A DNA stretch of 64,000 nucleotides from contig NC_061468.1 in NCBI RefSeq assembly GCF_022581195.2, positions 11,922,001 to 11,986,000 of the forward strand, read 5' to 3'. The position numbers and the translations under genes were made by a program. Source of the DNA: Helicoverpa zea. Lineage: Eukaryota; Arthropoda; Insecta; Lepidoptera; Noctuidae. Below are positions 1-10,900 of this stretch, one piece after another. The notes beneath the pieces are model-generated. The model saw nothing but the letters and a program-made list of their open reading frames with translations, had not been told where the DNA came from and did no database searches. Every line of letters begins with the position of its first letter. Position 1 is the first letter of the stretch.

Positions 1-62
1 TGAAGAAAAACTTTTACAAGCTAACAAATCTAATTTTAACTAACACCCCCTAGGCAAAGATA

Positions 63-1635
63 CACTCAGCGGCACGGAATCTGGCCCAAGCACATTTTAG
101 CTTTATAACCATTATTTAAATGAAAAATCTGAATTTTTATTTTAAAATTGTTTAATTTACTCATTTTCCAAAAGAAAATGACTAACAAACAACAGAATTG
201 TGAGGATTTTCATTAAGTTTCATTGAGTTAGAAAACACAGTTCTTTACCGCAATAATCAATATAAACTTTTTAAATTCAACATTTTTAACAAAACACAAA
301 GTTATCGAATTTTAATAATGAGTTTTTCTTCCTCTTGATCTGATGACTGCCTGCATACGATCTGGCATGCTCTGGATGACGTTTTTTATCTCCACCTGAG
401 AGATCTTCTCTCAGGCAGCTACCAGTGCAGTTTTCAGTTCACTAAGAGTCCGTGGTGGGTTACGACTTGCTTAGACCTGTCTTTTAAGCATGTTCCAGAC
501 ATGTTCTACAGGATTCATGGCCGGGTTTCTTGCAGGCCAGTCCAATTTTTGAATACCGACCTCGAACAAGTAATCGGTTACGCAAAGAGCTGCGTGAGGT
601 CGAGCATTGTCCTGCATTATACGAAATTCTTCACTTCCTATGAATCCCTGACAGGGTAAAACATGATTTTGAAGGATCTCTTCAATATACCGCACTGTTG
701 TTAGACGACTTTCGACAACCAATAATTCAGTACGGGCTGCTGAACTTATGCCTCGCCAAACCAAGATGGACCCACCATGAAAACCGACTGTTTGCTTGGT
801 AGTGGTGGGAAGAAACCATTCTCCGCGCTTTCTCCATTCACATTCACGGCCGTCTGGAGCTCTTAAGACGACTCTGCATTCATCGGTCCATACAATTTTA
901 CTCCATTGGTCATGCGTCTAATTTGCATGTTCTCTTGCAAACCTAAGTCTGGCTATGCGATAGTGTGGGAGAAGTTTCGGGCCTCAAGTTGGTCTTCGAG
1001 CACGCAGATCCCGTTCCTCCATCCTTCTTCTTATTGTGCGCTTACGGACGCTGACTTCTCTTGTTGTTTGCAAAGGCTAGCGTATCTCTAACGCAGTGAG
1101 AAACCGATTTTTCATTATTGTACGTACGATAAATCGGTCGTCGTGCGCCGACGAACACCTTACACCCCCACTTTCTGGTATTCTTGTGTAAAGGCCAGTC
1201 TGGTCATACATTTTCTATGCATATCTTTAACTTGTACGCGGTGCACTCAAAGTTTCAACCATCTTCCGCTGCTTCCGCCCTTGACGTCTTAGCAACACTA
1301 CTTGAGCAACTTCAGCTGCAGTAAGGATAATTTTCAGATCAAATTGTGAAAAAAAAAGAAACAAAAAACGATTATAATCATACATTTTTTTTGGAACATG
1401 CTTAGTACTTCGGCAATTTTTATCTGAATTTAAACTTAACTTTCTGCTTTGTGTTGCAACAACGGATTCATCTGTTTCTAGTGTTACAAAAGTTAAACAG
1501 ACACACATTTTTCTGTATTTTAATTAACAATTACGAAAGGACTGACAATATGTCATATGAAATTAGAATTTACAACAGCTATCTGGGCTGATATCTACTT
1601 GTATTTGTTTGGGCTAAATTCCGTGCCGCTGAGTG
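63..1635 (-). mobile_element. Tc1-like DNA transposon, inactive
   Basis: Terminal inverted repeats are visible: CACTCAGCGGCACGGAAT at the left end, and its reverse complement (ATTCCGTGCCGCTGAGTG) at 1618-1635. TA dinucleotides flank both ends (61-62 and 1636-1637), as expected for a Tc1/mariner target duplication. The length of about 1.57 kb is normal for Tc1. The transposase is encoded on the minus strand and is broken (separate entry). The element lies 3' of the last RanBP9 exon in this window, probably in that gene's intron. Confidence 0.88.
312..1345 (-). pseudogene. Tc1 transposase remnant (DDE/D, nonsense-mutated)
   Basis: The minus strand shows the N-terminal helix-turn-helix start (LTAAEVAQVVLLRRQGRKQR near 1330-1270). 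Further on are the first catalytic Asp context (IVWTDEC, near 895-875), the second (MQDNARPHAA, near 610) and the end motif (PVEHVWNMLKR, then RSRGRKTHY before the stop at 312). In-frame stops interrupt it at 984-986 (TGA where the family has Arg), at 918-920 (TAG where the family has Trp), just after MLKRQV near 470, and near 415 (TGA for Trp). The link between the N-terminal part and the body near 1100-1230 is also out of frame. The enzyme would cut and paste the element at TA sites; this copy cannot make it. Confidence 0.85.
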
Positions 1636-1839
1636 TATATCAAATTTCGCGTCTAATCTCGTTTGGAAATATATTTGCCTAAATCTATTTGTTTGAAATC
1701 TACGAAGTGAATAAACAAAAAAATGTAAAGCTAGTAAAGCGACAAATATTTGTTGAGAGTAGTACAAGAGCATCAAGGTATATTAGGTCGAGTGGGGAAC
1801 CAGAGCGTGATGTGGGGAGTGGCAGTAAGAAGTACCCAC

Positions 1840-1920
1840 CGGCGCGGAAGTCGGGCAGCAGCGCGGCGAGGCTGGCCGTCACGCCCGGCATGCCCTTCAC
1901 GAGCGGCAGCGCCTCCTCAC
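1840..1920 (-). CDS. Probable exon 9 of RanBP9 (unrecognised sequence)
   Basis: This GC-rich 81-bp block is bounded by CTTGTAG and GTGGGT. It reads EEALPLVKGMPGVTASLAAL then LPDFRAG, in phase 1 in and out, matching what exon 8 needs. I do not recognise the peptide in RanBP9/10. It may be an insect linker or an alternative exon before the CRA domain, or part of another minus-strand gene to the left. The codon-like composition and both splice sites support coding. Confidence 0.5.
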
Positions 1921-4900
1921 CTACAAGCAGCCGCGTCACTCCCACTCCGCCCGCAACCCAGTGCCGGATTAACCAACGCTTGCCGCGGGACCGAGCCCCG
2001 TGTAGCTGGTGCCCATCTTTTTACAAGGTTTCCTTCTAGTTTTTACTTGACAAGGGCTTGCTTAATCCAGCACTGCATAAACCAGTCCGGTACCCGGTGA
2101 TATGTTTGTCGGTCGCGGTCGCTGTCACAGCTCCTTAAACTTAGCTGCAGCGTGCTCGAGGTGCAAGTTACTCACAACAAGGTGATCGTTTGAGTGTGCG
2201 AGCGTCTCCGGTACGACAACTTTCAAGTAAGTTTCAAATTATTGCAGTGTTTCATTTCAACACGATAATGGACCACATTAAAACTAGAAAAATATCTATG
2301 GATAACTGTTCCATATCAAATGACCATCCTACGTAGAAATGATTCCCTTTGCTATCAAGTGGAAATTGCAATGTGGTAAATATTCAGTTACAGCATAACT
2401 TGCACCTCGGTGTTACTGGACATGCGTAAGCGACGACTCACGCGAACTAAATCCAACTGAACGGAAAAAATAAAACAAAATACGCGTTAAGTGCCGATGA
2501 GTGATCTCGAGACTAATGCCATGTTACATGAGCGGTTAGTTAACAAGCCGTTAAACTGCACTAAACATGCCAACTTACTAAACTCATCAACTAAATGCAT
2601 TCAAGATTACTCTTGTACCCACGATACTCGTGAATAACTACCTACTTCGTAGAACCAATCTTCTAACCAGAACGATTTTATCTTTCTCCACACAATTTTA
2701 GTGCAAGTGAATTCCGATAGAAATCGGATCCAATTTTGTGCCTTTCATCAAATGCCTAGCATTTGGAGATATGAAAATCCGGCAGTATTGTCGAATTTCG
2801 TCAATATTAATTTAGGTGTCGGCATCAACTCTGTTGTCGCACACACCGGTATCACAGCTGACCATCGCTGAGACAATTATTTTTTTACAGATTTTAGATA
2901 ACTCAGTCCAGTCGATTCAATATCAAAATAAATATAAACCAAACCTTTATAATACAAGTTTCGTATTTAAATATATTTGGTTACTATTCTACAACTTAAG
3001 TCTAGCGCTTATTTTTATTTAGTAGCTTATATTAATTACCTACGATATTAACTAGGTGCAGAAACTAAAAGGTTTTCCAATAACGGGTTAAATCATAATG
3101 ATGTTAAAAAGTATAGGGATGGGACACAACTGCGGCTAACATCCGCAAGCGACGTCGCGGTACTCCAACACATCGTTATGCTCGGAGGTGTGAAGCCAGC
3201 CTTATTATCATAGACAATGCCATAAATATTATATTTATAAAATAATTCTATGTTAGTAGCTAAACTAGCTCTTTGTGTACATTCATGCAAACTAAAATAA
3301 AGAGCGAATTATAATAAAAATGATATATGTGACTAAATAAAATAATAATAATGAATGAGTATGGTGTGCAAACAATATATAAAAAATAATAATTAAAATA
3401 TAACTGTAGTAAAAAAATAAGTTACATAATCAATAATAATTATCATATTAAACATTTGTTCATTGCTATACTTAATTTTATTTATAATAAATTATAATTT
3501 ATATGGGTTGCCAATTGTAGAATAAATATAATATTTTGTGGGGCCAGATTCAGAACTTTAAAATAAACCTTATTTCGCCACTGTGCGGGGATCGAACCCA
3601 ATATTTAGTGATTGAAGATTCTACAATATCGGATCCAAATCGCTTAGCGTTAGGCTAAATATTGATCCAGCATCAAACAAAACATTTCTGTATAGACAGT
3701 CAGCATTTCTGTATTACATTTCCCTGTAATAGAAATATCTGATAGCAATCTCACGCACTGTTTGGAACTTCATTGTAATATTGATAATATTTTTTATTTA
3801 TTTATTTGTTTACCTCAGGCAACTAGGGCCCATAGAAAGTACAATACATACATAATTTAATATTGCAATACTTATAAACTAATACATATAAAATAACAAT
3901 AATCAGCAGGACAATTTCTATTTGTTAACACGAATAGGCGGTGTCGTGTTGCACTGCGTGGTGTCGCGTAGCCTCCCGCGGAACCATATTCAACTACTAT
4001 ATTTTCACAGATCTTAAAGACGCTAGAAGTTATCATAAATCTACATACGTATGTATGAGTGCGCAAGTTGCTAACGTACATAATAGTTATTTCTGCTAGA
4101 ACGTACTAATTTTAACGTGCATGTAGTCAATAATAAAAGAAAACCATGGTATGTTAAAATTCTTCATATCTTTGAGTTATATAATCATATTAAAAAAATA
4201 TATATATATGGCTTAAAGATATTAAGTAGGTTATACAATTTTCAATTAAAATCTTGTCCATTGGCAAACGTTAACATTAGTACGTTTCGTCTCCGTTTCA
4301 GTTGCGGTCGTTCCCAATAATCTATCTATAGTATTTCTATCTATTATTTATCTGTTGATTAGCTTACTAGCATAGATGTAATATACTAAACAAGATTGCG
4401 CACGCTCAAAATATATATTTACGAAAATGAACTCTATTCCAACGCAATAAGGTACTAAATTGGTTGCATAATACACAGAGGCAAATCCGAGCCGAGAGGG
4501 GTAGTTAGAACGGAGGCCGTTTGTCTCTTTCTAACACCTTGCCAGCACAAAAAAATGTTGTGATCAACAGTTTTGTTTTCCCAAAAAAACAATTGAATCA
4601 CTTATATTTTTATCTTATTTTAACAATTGTAAGTCAACAAATTAATAACAATCGCATTAATTTATTCGTATTTATTCTTAAAACATAAACAACATAAATT
4701 TTTATTTTGCTTTTTTTTATTTTCTAGCGGTAGCCCTGAACATTCTTGGCGCGTAATCAGCATTTAAAATGTTGTTTATATTTTTTTGTATTAAATCAAT
4801 TTAAACTATGAAAATGGTGAAAAAGTGTTGCTTTTATACTTGTGAAAGTGAATCCTATGGTGGTTGCAATATATCGTTCCACAGGTAAGCTAATAATAAC

Positions 4901-7900
4901 ATTTTCGTAAATCGAACAACTAGGGTGCCCATGAATTCTTGTAATGAGTCAAAATATGGGTGATGGATATTAAAACTGTTGTACTATTGTTATAGCTTCC
5001 CAAAAAAATGTAGAAAGGCGATATAAATGGCTCAGCAGTCTATATATGAAGCAAAAATACAAAAAAATCAGTCTGCACTTCGAATCTTCCTGTTTTTATT
5101 ACTGCTAATTCCCGCTAATTATTAAAAGCCTATATTAGTATTTTAAGGTCACAAACTGCGTAAGTTAAAATTTCAATACCAATCTGTGTTTAATAATCTT
5201 AGCAAACACGGATTGGTCTCACATAGCTTAATCTCATAGTCACCCTATTAGAAAGGGACTGACGGCCTCCGTACTAACTGTTTCACTCGGCTCGTTTTTT
5301 GGGTAAAAGTGCGCAGTCCTGTTTACTATATTATGTCTATGCTTACTAGAGATAGAAATTTTGACATTAGTTCCAATGTTAAATTCTTATCTCTCGTAAG
5401 AGAAATGACAGACATCTGTAGGAATGAAAACCATAGATAGAATATTGGGAGCGGGCGTCAGTGGGGTGGTTTGGAGTAAGAGAGTAAGTAGTGTGACGTG
5501 AGACGTACCTGCGTGTTCGCCGTTGGTGGCGGGCGGCGGCGACATGTCCACGTCGTCTTCGCTGGGCGGCCGGCTCGAGTCTGCCTCAGCCACGCCTGTG
5601 ATAATCATTATAAAGTATAAAACAAACTCGCTTTGTTTGTGCCTGTATCCCTATGTATGTTTAAAATGACGTAACGGATTTTGATGTGTTTTTAGCAGGT
5701 AGAGTGATTGACCTTTTGTTTTCGGTATCATAGCCTCTATGTTAAGTTTTATTGCTCTGTTTGGTGTAATAGTGGAAGCAATAAAGTTGTATTGTACTGT
5801 AGAGGAAGGTTGCGCGCGATACCTTGGCGGTCACTAGTCTATACTAATATTATAAAGAGGAAAATTTTGTTTGTTTGATTGTAATGGATAAACTCATAAA
5901 TTATAGGATTGATTTTAAATATTCTTTTACCATTAGAAAGCTATATTATGTACGAGTAACATAGGTTATATTTTATCCCAGCAGTAGCTCCCACGGGACG
6001 CGGGTGAAACCGCGGGAAAACGGCTAGTATATTATAAAGTGTTGTGGCGCCGCGCTCCCTGCCCGCGCTCCCTGCCCGCGCTCCCTGCCCGCGCTCCCTG
6101 CCCGTGCTGCCCGCGCTCCCTGCCCGCGCTCCCTGCCCGCGCTCCCTGCCCGCGCTCCCTGCCCGCGCTCCCTGCCCGCGCTCCCTGCCCGCGCTCCCTG
6201 CCCGCGCTCCCTGCCCGCGCTCCCTGCCCGCGCTCCCTGCCCGCGCTCCCTGCCCGCGCTCCCTGCCCGCGCTCCCTGCCCGCGCTCCCTGCCCGCGCTC
6301 CCTGCCCGCGCTCCCTGCCCGCGCTCCCTGCCCGCGCTCCCTGCCCGCGCTCCCTGCCCGCGCTCCCTGCCCGCGCTCCCTGCCCGCGCTCCCTGCCCGC
6401 GCTCCCTGCCCGCGCTCCCTGCCCGCGCTCCCTGCCCGCGCTCCCTGCCCGCGCTCCCTGCCCGCGCTCCCTGCCCGCGCTCCCTGCCCGCGCTCCCTGC
6501 CCGCGCTCCCTGCCCGCGCTCCCTGCCCGCGCTCCCTGCCCGTGCTGCCCGCGCGCCCTGCCCGCGCTCCCTGCCCGCGCTCCCTGCCCGCGCTCCCTGC
6601 CCGTGCTGCCCGCGCTCCCTGCCCGCGCTCCCTGCCCGCGCTCCCTGCCCGCGCTCCCTGCCCGTGCTGCCCGCGCTCCCTGCCCGCGCTCCCTGCCCGC
6701 GCTCCCTGCCCGCGCTCCCTGCCCGCGCTCCCTGCCCGCGCTCCCTGCCCGCGCTCCCTGCCCGCGCTCCCTGCCCGCGCTCCCTGCCCGCGCTCCCTGC
6801 CCGCGCTCCCTGCCCGCGCTCCCTGCCCGCGCTCCCTGCCCGTGCTGCCCGCGCTCCCTGCCCGCGCTCCCTGCCCGCGCTCCCTGCCCGCGCTGCCCGC
6901 GCTCCCTGCCCGCGCTCCCTGCCCGCGCTCCCTGCCCGCGCTCCCTGCCCGTGCTGCCCGCGCTCCCTGCCCGCGCTCCCTGCCCGCGCTCCCTGCCCGC
7001 GCTCCCTGCCCGCGCTCCCTGCCCGTGCTGCCCGCGCTCCCTGCCCGCGCTCCCTGCCCGCGCTCCCTGCCCGCGCTCCCTGCCCGCGCTCCCTGCCCGC
7101 GCTCCCTGCCCGCGCTCCCTGCCCGAGCTGCCCGCGCTCCCTGCCCGCGCTCCCTGCCCGCGCTCCCTGCCCGCGCTCCCTGCCCGCGCTCCCTGCCCGC
7201 GCTCCCTGCCCGCGCTCCCTGCCCGTGCTGCCCGCGCTCCCTGCCCGCGCTCCCTGCCCGCGCTCCCTGCCCGTGCTGCCCGCGCTCCCTGCCCGCGCTC
7301 CCTGCCCGCGCTCCCTGCCCGCGCTCCCTGCCCGCGCTCCCTGCCCGCGCTCCCTGCCCGCGCTCCCTGCCCGGGCTCCCTGCCCGCGCTCCCTGCCCGC
7401 GCTCCCTGCCCGTGCTGCCCGCGCTCCCTGCCCGCGCTCCCTGCCCGCGCTCCCTGCCCGCGCTCCCTGCCCGCGCTCCCGGCCCGCGCTCCCTGCCCGC
7501 GCTCCCTGCCCGTGCTGCCCGCGCTCCCTGCCCGCGCTCCCTGCCCGCGCTCCCTGCCCGCGCTCCCTGCCCGCGCTCCCTGCCCGTGCTGCCCGCGCTC
7601 CCTGCCCGCGCTCCCTGCCCGCGCTCCCTGCCCGCGCTCCCTGCCCGCGCTCCCTGCCCGCGCTCCCTGCCCGCGCTCCCTGCCCGTGCTGCCCGCGCTC
7701 CCTGCCCGCTAGTAGCTAGCCTGCCCGCTAGTAGCTAGCCTGCCCGCTAGTAGCTAGCCTACCGTTGGTGTGCTTGTCGCTGTGTCCGTTGGCGCTGGGC
7801 GCGCGGCTGGTGTGCGAGATGACGGACGTCGCCACGCCGTTCGCCTTCTCGCCGCCCTGCGCCACAACACACTCACAGTTACACATTCATCCTACTTATA

Positions 7901-10900
7901 TTATAAATATGAAATTACAGAATGTATGAACGTATGTTTGTTAATCACTTTTCGTGTTAGGCATGGTAGGATATTTTAAACTGGAGACGAGGCGAGAAGT
8001 GGCACTGCCCTCATATCTATTTAAGGTGTTACGTGGTAAAATATGTAATCCTGATATCTTGGGCGAAATTCGGTTTTGTGTACCGGATGAATACGTGGGG
8101 CGACGGCTGCTGCCGCCGCTGCTGGAGGTGCCGCCAACCTGCTGCAGCGAGCGCCGGCCTGAGCACGCTTGATGCCACAGCCAACCGGCTGGATTTATTT
8201 ACGTGCTCGCTGAATGACTTCACTGTAGTCGCGCACTAGGGTGGTAAGCTACGAATCTAGTTAAGTTTGTATATGTTGATTTGTGATGTATGTGTTTTTT
8301 AGTTTAGTTTAGAATAAATTAATAAGAACCCATCTGCCGCATTAGGCAAGTCCTGTAAGGGTAGATGTAAGGTTGTGTAAATAAATAAATAAATAATAAA
8401 TAATAATAATAATCTTTCACGCAAAAACGGCTGGACCAATTTTGGTTGAAATTTGGTATGTAGATAGGTTTAACACAAAGCTACTTTTAATCAACACACC
8501 GAGCAGATGAAGCCGCGCGCGGAAACTAATTAAAACGGTGAGCGACATCCTTTCAAGTCGATGTAATCTTTTGTAAGAAATGTTGAATTTGTGAGTCCCA
8601 GCCTTCATTTGAACATCTTCACCAGTCCAAGTACCACGGGTATCACGTCACTCGGGTACGGGGTCGGTACATATCTGACTATCAGTCGCGCAACAACGCA
8701 ACATACAAATACACTATAAAACATTCAATTTTTCACGTATAAGGGATAATGCGTTAGTACGTCAATCGAACTTAGCTATATGCGATACGCTGAAAGCATT
8801 TTCCGTCAGATATGAACCGACCCTAATTGTTTTGAAGTAATTTCACATTAAACACTGATGCTCCTGCATTGGGTATCCCGAGCTCAACATTGAGACCATT
8901 GTGTAAGTAAAACTAATAATGTCGGGACACCTTTTTCACACACGGTCGGTTAGCCCCATGGTAAGTTATTGATTAACTTGTGTTATGGGTGCTAACACAA
9001 CTGATAAACTACATATAGCTACACATATACATATTTATGAATACATATTGTAAAACTGCTAAGACTATAGCGTTGTGTGCACGGAGGAGATAGAACGAGT
9101 GAGAGTGCCCTTGTGTCTGTACAGTATGAGAACCAGTGTCGCTAAATCCATATAAAAGAATATATGTATTAATAATTTTCAAACACAAATATAAGTTGTG
9201 CATTTACATTCTTGTTGGCGTAAACGGCCACGTATCATTAATCAAAGTAAGCCTATGTTAACAACTTATGGTTTTTTTTTTATATATAAGTATTTATTGT
9301 TTGTAATGCTGTTGGTGTGCCAATAAATAAATGAATAAAGCTGTACGGAATAGTGACCGAGTGGTGTGTACCTCCTGGTCGGAGCCGTTGACCATCTCGA
9401 CGAACTGGCGGTACTTGAGCAGGAACAGCAGGTCGTGGTCCCGCTCCAGCAGGCCGGGGTACAGCGCCCGCGTGGTGTCGATGGCCTCGCCGATGCGCCC
9501 CGACACCACCAGCTTCGACACCCCTGCAGCACGAACACCAGCTCAGCTCTAGCCCATAGCAGACCCACTTCCCGACAACTATATACCTCTTTATATTCTA
9601 CAAAATATAAATTTCGTACGCAAAAACTTAAATCAATTTATTGTTTAAAGTACATTCCATTAATACAGGAAACAAGCACAAACTAGTAGTTCCGAGATTC
9701 AGATCAACGAAATCTAATAAATCGTTTTTAGGGAACTGTGTCCGTTTTTACAACAAGCTGCCTAAGTGTGTAACCGATCTCACGGATATAAAATTTAAGA
9801 ACACTGTAAAATCCACCCTAATTAAAAAAGCTTATTATAAAATTGAAGACTTCGTTGACGATAAAGATATTATATAGCGATAACTCATCTTTCCATGTGT
9901 GGCTTCCCTGGCAATTAAACGTCTTTTTCTTTTCTCTTTGGATTGTATTGATTTACTGTTTACCTTTCAGTTGCATTGTATAATTTTATCAGCTTACTAT
10001 TGTTATGTAATAGAATGTTTGTGAAAATATTACTTTTTAAAAGAGTGTCTATGGAGTTTCTTGCCGGCTCTTCTCCATCAGACCAACTTTTTGGAACCGT
10101 TCAATTAATGTGACGTTTCATAAGAGCCTGCAAAGGCCTATTTGAAATAAAAACATTTTGATTGACTATGTCTCGTAGAGTAACAGCAACTCCAAGCCTG
10201 GTGGCTAAAAACCTAACCTAAAAACGTAACAGAACTCTAATGAAGTATGTATTAGATTATATTATAGATCTTAAAGTAATAACGATGCCATGATATTCCT
10301 TTTTTTTTTTAATTATTTTAATTATAGTAGATATTAAAACGAGACGTTTTCATTGTGTATGTACACAAATATTAAAAAGAGAAAAGATTTGACTATGTGT
10401 TCTATATTTTTTCTTCTTGTCTGTATTCTGTGTATGTATCAGTGTACATGAACTATTAAATAAATAAAATGGTTTGTTTAAAATTACTTGAATGATTAAT
10501 TTTTTACTCTCTTTTGGGAAGTTACATTATCCTAGGCGAACATAGGCTATATTTTATCCGGATACGTTAAGAAGTTCCCCGAAACATCATCATCCTCCGA
10601 GCCTTTTCCCAAACTATGTTGGGGTCGGCTTCCAGTCTAACCGGATTCAGCTGGGTACCAGTGCTTTACAAGAAGCGACTGCCTATCTGACCTCCTCAAC
10701 CCAGTTACCCGGGCAACCCGATACCCTTTGGTTAGACTGGTGTCAGACTTACTGGCTTCTGACTACCCATAACGACTGCCAAGGATGTTGAATGACAGCC
10801 GGGACCTACAGTTTAACGTGCCATCCGAAACACAGTCATTGGTGTCTAAGATATACTTAGAAAGTACATACAAACTTAGAAAATTGGTACTTGCCTGACC

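Noticed and set aside
1689..2100. Two 116-codon plus-strand frames
   Set aside because: GC-rich shadow of the minus-strand exon 1840-1920, with no splice support or homology.
6039..7738. Open frames of 351-564 codons with RAPCPRSLPALPA-type repeats
   Set aside because: They arise because a 13-bp repeat without stops is open in every frame. All frames give the same cyclic peptide, there is no unique domain, and the block lies in an intron of a gene on the other strand.
8090..8180. GC-rich patch as a possible extra RanBP9 exon on the minus strand
   Set aside because: The plus strand reads as the C-terminal end of a LINE ORF on both sides of it, and exons 6 and 7 already join in phase without it.
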